Positions 63,106 through 64,000 of a stretch of DNA of 64,000 nt are shown piece by piece. The DNA is from Peptococcaceae bacterium. Lineage in GTDB: Bacteria; Bacillota; Desulfitobacteriia; Desulfitobacteriales; Syntrophobotulaceae. The translations under genes were made by a program, and so were the position numbers. Where the stretch lies: NCBI GenBank assembly GCA_009782825.1, contig WRII01000001.1, forward strand, positions 1-64,000, written 5' to 3'. Within the stretch, counting starts at the first letter, position 1; the number at the start of each line of letters is the position of its first letter. Under the pieces are notes generated by a model, which worked only from the letters and a program-made list of their open reading frames with translations, searched no databases and was not told the origin of the DNA.

Positions 63106-64000
63106 ATGAAAATTGCCTATTTCACTGACACCTATGCACCCGAGGTAAACGGTGTAACAAACACACTGGCAAAACTAAGCGGTTACCTTGAGAGACAAGG
63201 AATCAAACACACATTTTTTGCTCCCGATTATGACGGAAGTTTCCGGACAGATGATGCCAAGGCCAACAAAACGTGCATGTTTCCTGAAACGAAAAAGGTA
63301 TACCGGTTTTCGGGTATCAGGGTGGGGATCTCCCCCAATAGCTGCCTGGCGTTTCCCAAAGCTAAGCGGATCTTTGAGCTTTGCGACAAGTTCGCCCCCG
63401 ACTTGGTACATGTTACAACCGAGTTTGGGATCGGACATAAAGGGGTGAAATACGCAGTATCCCGCAAGTTGCCGCTGGTTATGAGCTACCACACCGATTT
63501 CTGCAAATACCTCGGATATTTCGGTCTCAGTTCGCTGGAACCCTTCGCCGAAAGATACCTGAAGCGCTTCTACAGGCACTCAGACAGGACGCTGGCTCCC
63601 TCCAGATATACGATGGAACAGTTGAGGCAAAAAGGATATAACAATCCGGGCGTCTGGTCAAGGGGCATTGATACCAGTAAATTTAACGCAGGATTCAGGA
63701 GTGAACAGGCAAGAAACAAGCTTGGAATAGGCGATAATTTTGCCTTTTTGTATGTCGGCAGGCTTTCCCCTGAAAAAGGGCTGCACATGCTGTTGCACGC
63801 AATCGGAAAAATCAACAGCGCATTTCCCGGAAAAGCGGTATTTGTCTTTACCGGCGATGGTTCGTATGCGGAAACAATCCGCCAGGCAGGTTATGATAAT
63901 GTCATTATGACAGGTTTTAAACTCGGCAACGAGCTTGCCGAAATATATGCTTCCTGCGATGCCTTCGCTTTCCCTTCCGGTACCGAGACTTTTGGCAACA
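63106..64000 (+). CDS. glycosyltransferase family 4-type protein (partial, runs off the window)
   Basis: The first 298 codons of a GT-B glycosyltransferase. KIAYFTDTYAPEVNGVTNTL is the N-terminal acceptor-domain opening, then DLVHVTTEFGIGHKGVKYAV and VMSYHTDFCKYLGYFG. The donor-domain start is FAFLYVGRLSPEKGLHMLLH, and DAFAFPSGTETFGN near the window edge is the nucleotide-sugar binding region (SxTETFG). It resembles GDP-mannose-dependent or diacylglycerol glycosyltransferases. CTGGAGG lies 5-7 bases before the ATG. The C-terminus is outside the window. Confidence 0.9.
   Translation, partial: MKIAYFTDTYAPEVNGVTNTLAKLSGYLERQGIKHTFFAPDYDGSFRTDDAKANKTCMFPETKKVYRFSGIRVGISPNSCLAFPKAKRIFELCDKFAPDLVHVTTEFGIGHKGVKYAVSRKLPLVMSYHTDFCKYLGYFGLSSLEPFAERYLKRFYRHSDRTLAPSRYTMEQLRQKGYNNPGVWSRGIDTSKFNAGFRSEQARNKLGIGDNFAFLYVGRLSPEKGLHMLLHAIGKINSAFPGKAVFVFTGDGSYAETIRQAGYDNVIMTGFKLGNELAEIYASCDAFAFPSGTETFGN

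Overview
The window looks like a chromosomal segment of a low-to-medium GC member of the Bacillota, most likely class Clostridia. Reasons: strong GGAGG-type ribosome binding sites, TTG and GTG starts, a Clostridia-style F1Fo-ATP synthase operon preceded by a low-molecular-weight phosphatase, rpiB, glyA and a dCMP deaminase, the TelA/XpaC pair, PadR- and BlaI-type regulators, and DUF6320 and DUF4854 proteins. I cannot name the species. I saw no rRNA, tRNA or CRISPR array.

Layout. 0.3-2.3 kb: a PadR regulator and membrane protein behind a palindromic operator, then an unassigned gene. 2.5-8.4 kb (minus): proline genes proC, proB and proA, with a vapBC module, an acetyltransferase and a DUF2310 protein wedged between proB and proA, and with duplicated scraps showing how the insert was built. 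8.4-10.1 kb (minus): decayed toxin/immunity-like genes between proC and ilvC. 10.1-13.5 kb (minus): ilvC, rarA, a small protein and a lipoprotein. 13.7-16.7 kb (plus): an esterase, acyltransferase-like and DUF6320 operon. 16.7-17.7 kb: gene debris (PIN toxin, Pnkp C-terminus). 18.0-23.2 kb: a chimeric cell-wall hydrolase, two tandem paralogous exported proteins (the second cut short next to an IS3 element), and the IS itself. 23.4-25.2 kb: a BlaI-like regulator and NADP-isocitrate dehydrogenase. 25.3-28.5 kb: two genes truncated head to head, then an M28 peptidase. 28.6-31.6 kb: small proteins and telA/xpaC. 31.9-42.5 kb (plus): phosphatase, rpiB, glyA, comEB and the complete atp operon. 42.7-44.1 kb (minus): an MFS exporter with leader-peptide and terminator architecture. 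44.4-49.4 kb: acetyltransferase, DUF3795, a broken glyoxalase, a membrane protein and a 1059-residue multidomain lipase-like protein. 49.5-56.0 kb: a polyphosphate cluster (HD, CHAD, CYTH, Ppx, Ppk1). 56.1-62.9 kb: an oligopeptide-type ABC transporter with a PHP-family metallohydrolase. 63.1 kb to the edge: a glycosyltransferase that runs off the window.

How the parts work together. Core metabolism (proline and branched-chain amino acids, one-carbon units, pentose phosphates, ATP synthesis) is interleaved with mobile or decaying accessory genes. Two themes recur. First, short tandem repeats of 6-18 bp occur in leaders and intergenic gaps and as in-frame expansions inside conserved proteins (icd, rpiB, telA, the CHAD gene). 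Second, a roughly 100-bp dispersed repeat built from a GCGGGC hairpin plus GTGGTCA heptamers appears three times between genes. The best candidates for unusual biology are the chimeric hydrolase with its downstream exported paralogues, the attenuated MFS exporter, the polyphosphate cluster with a relocated HD-like domain, the esterase/acyltransferase/DUF6320 operon, and the insertion-laden proline operon.
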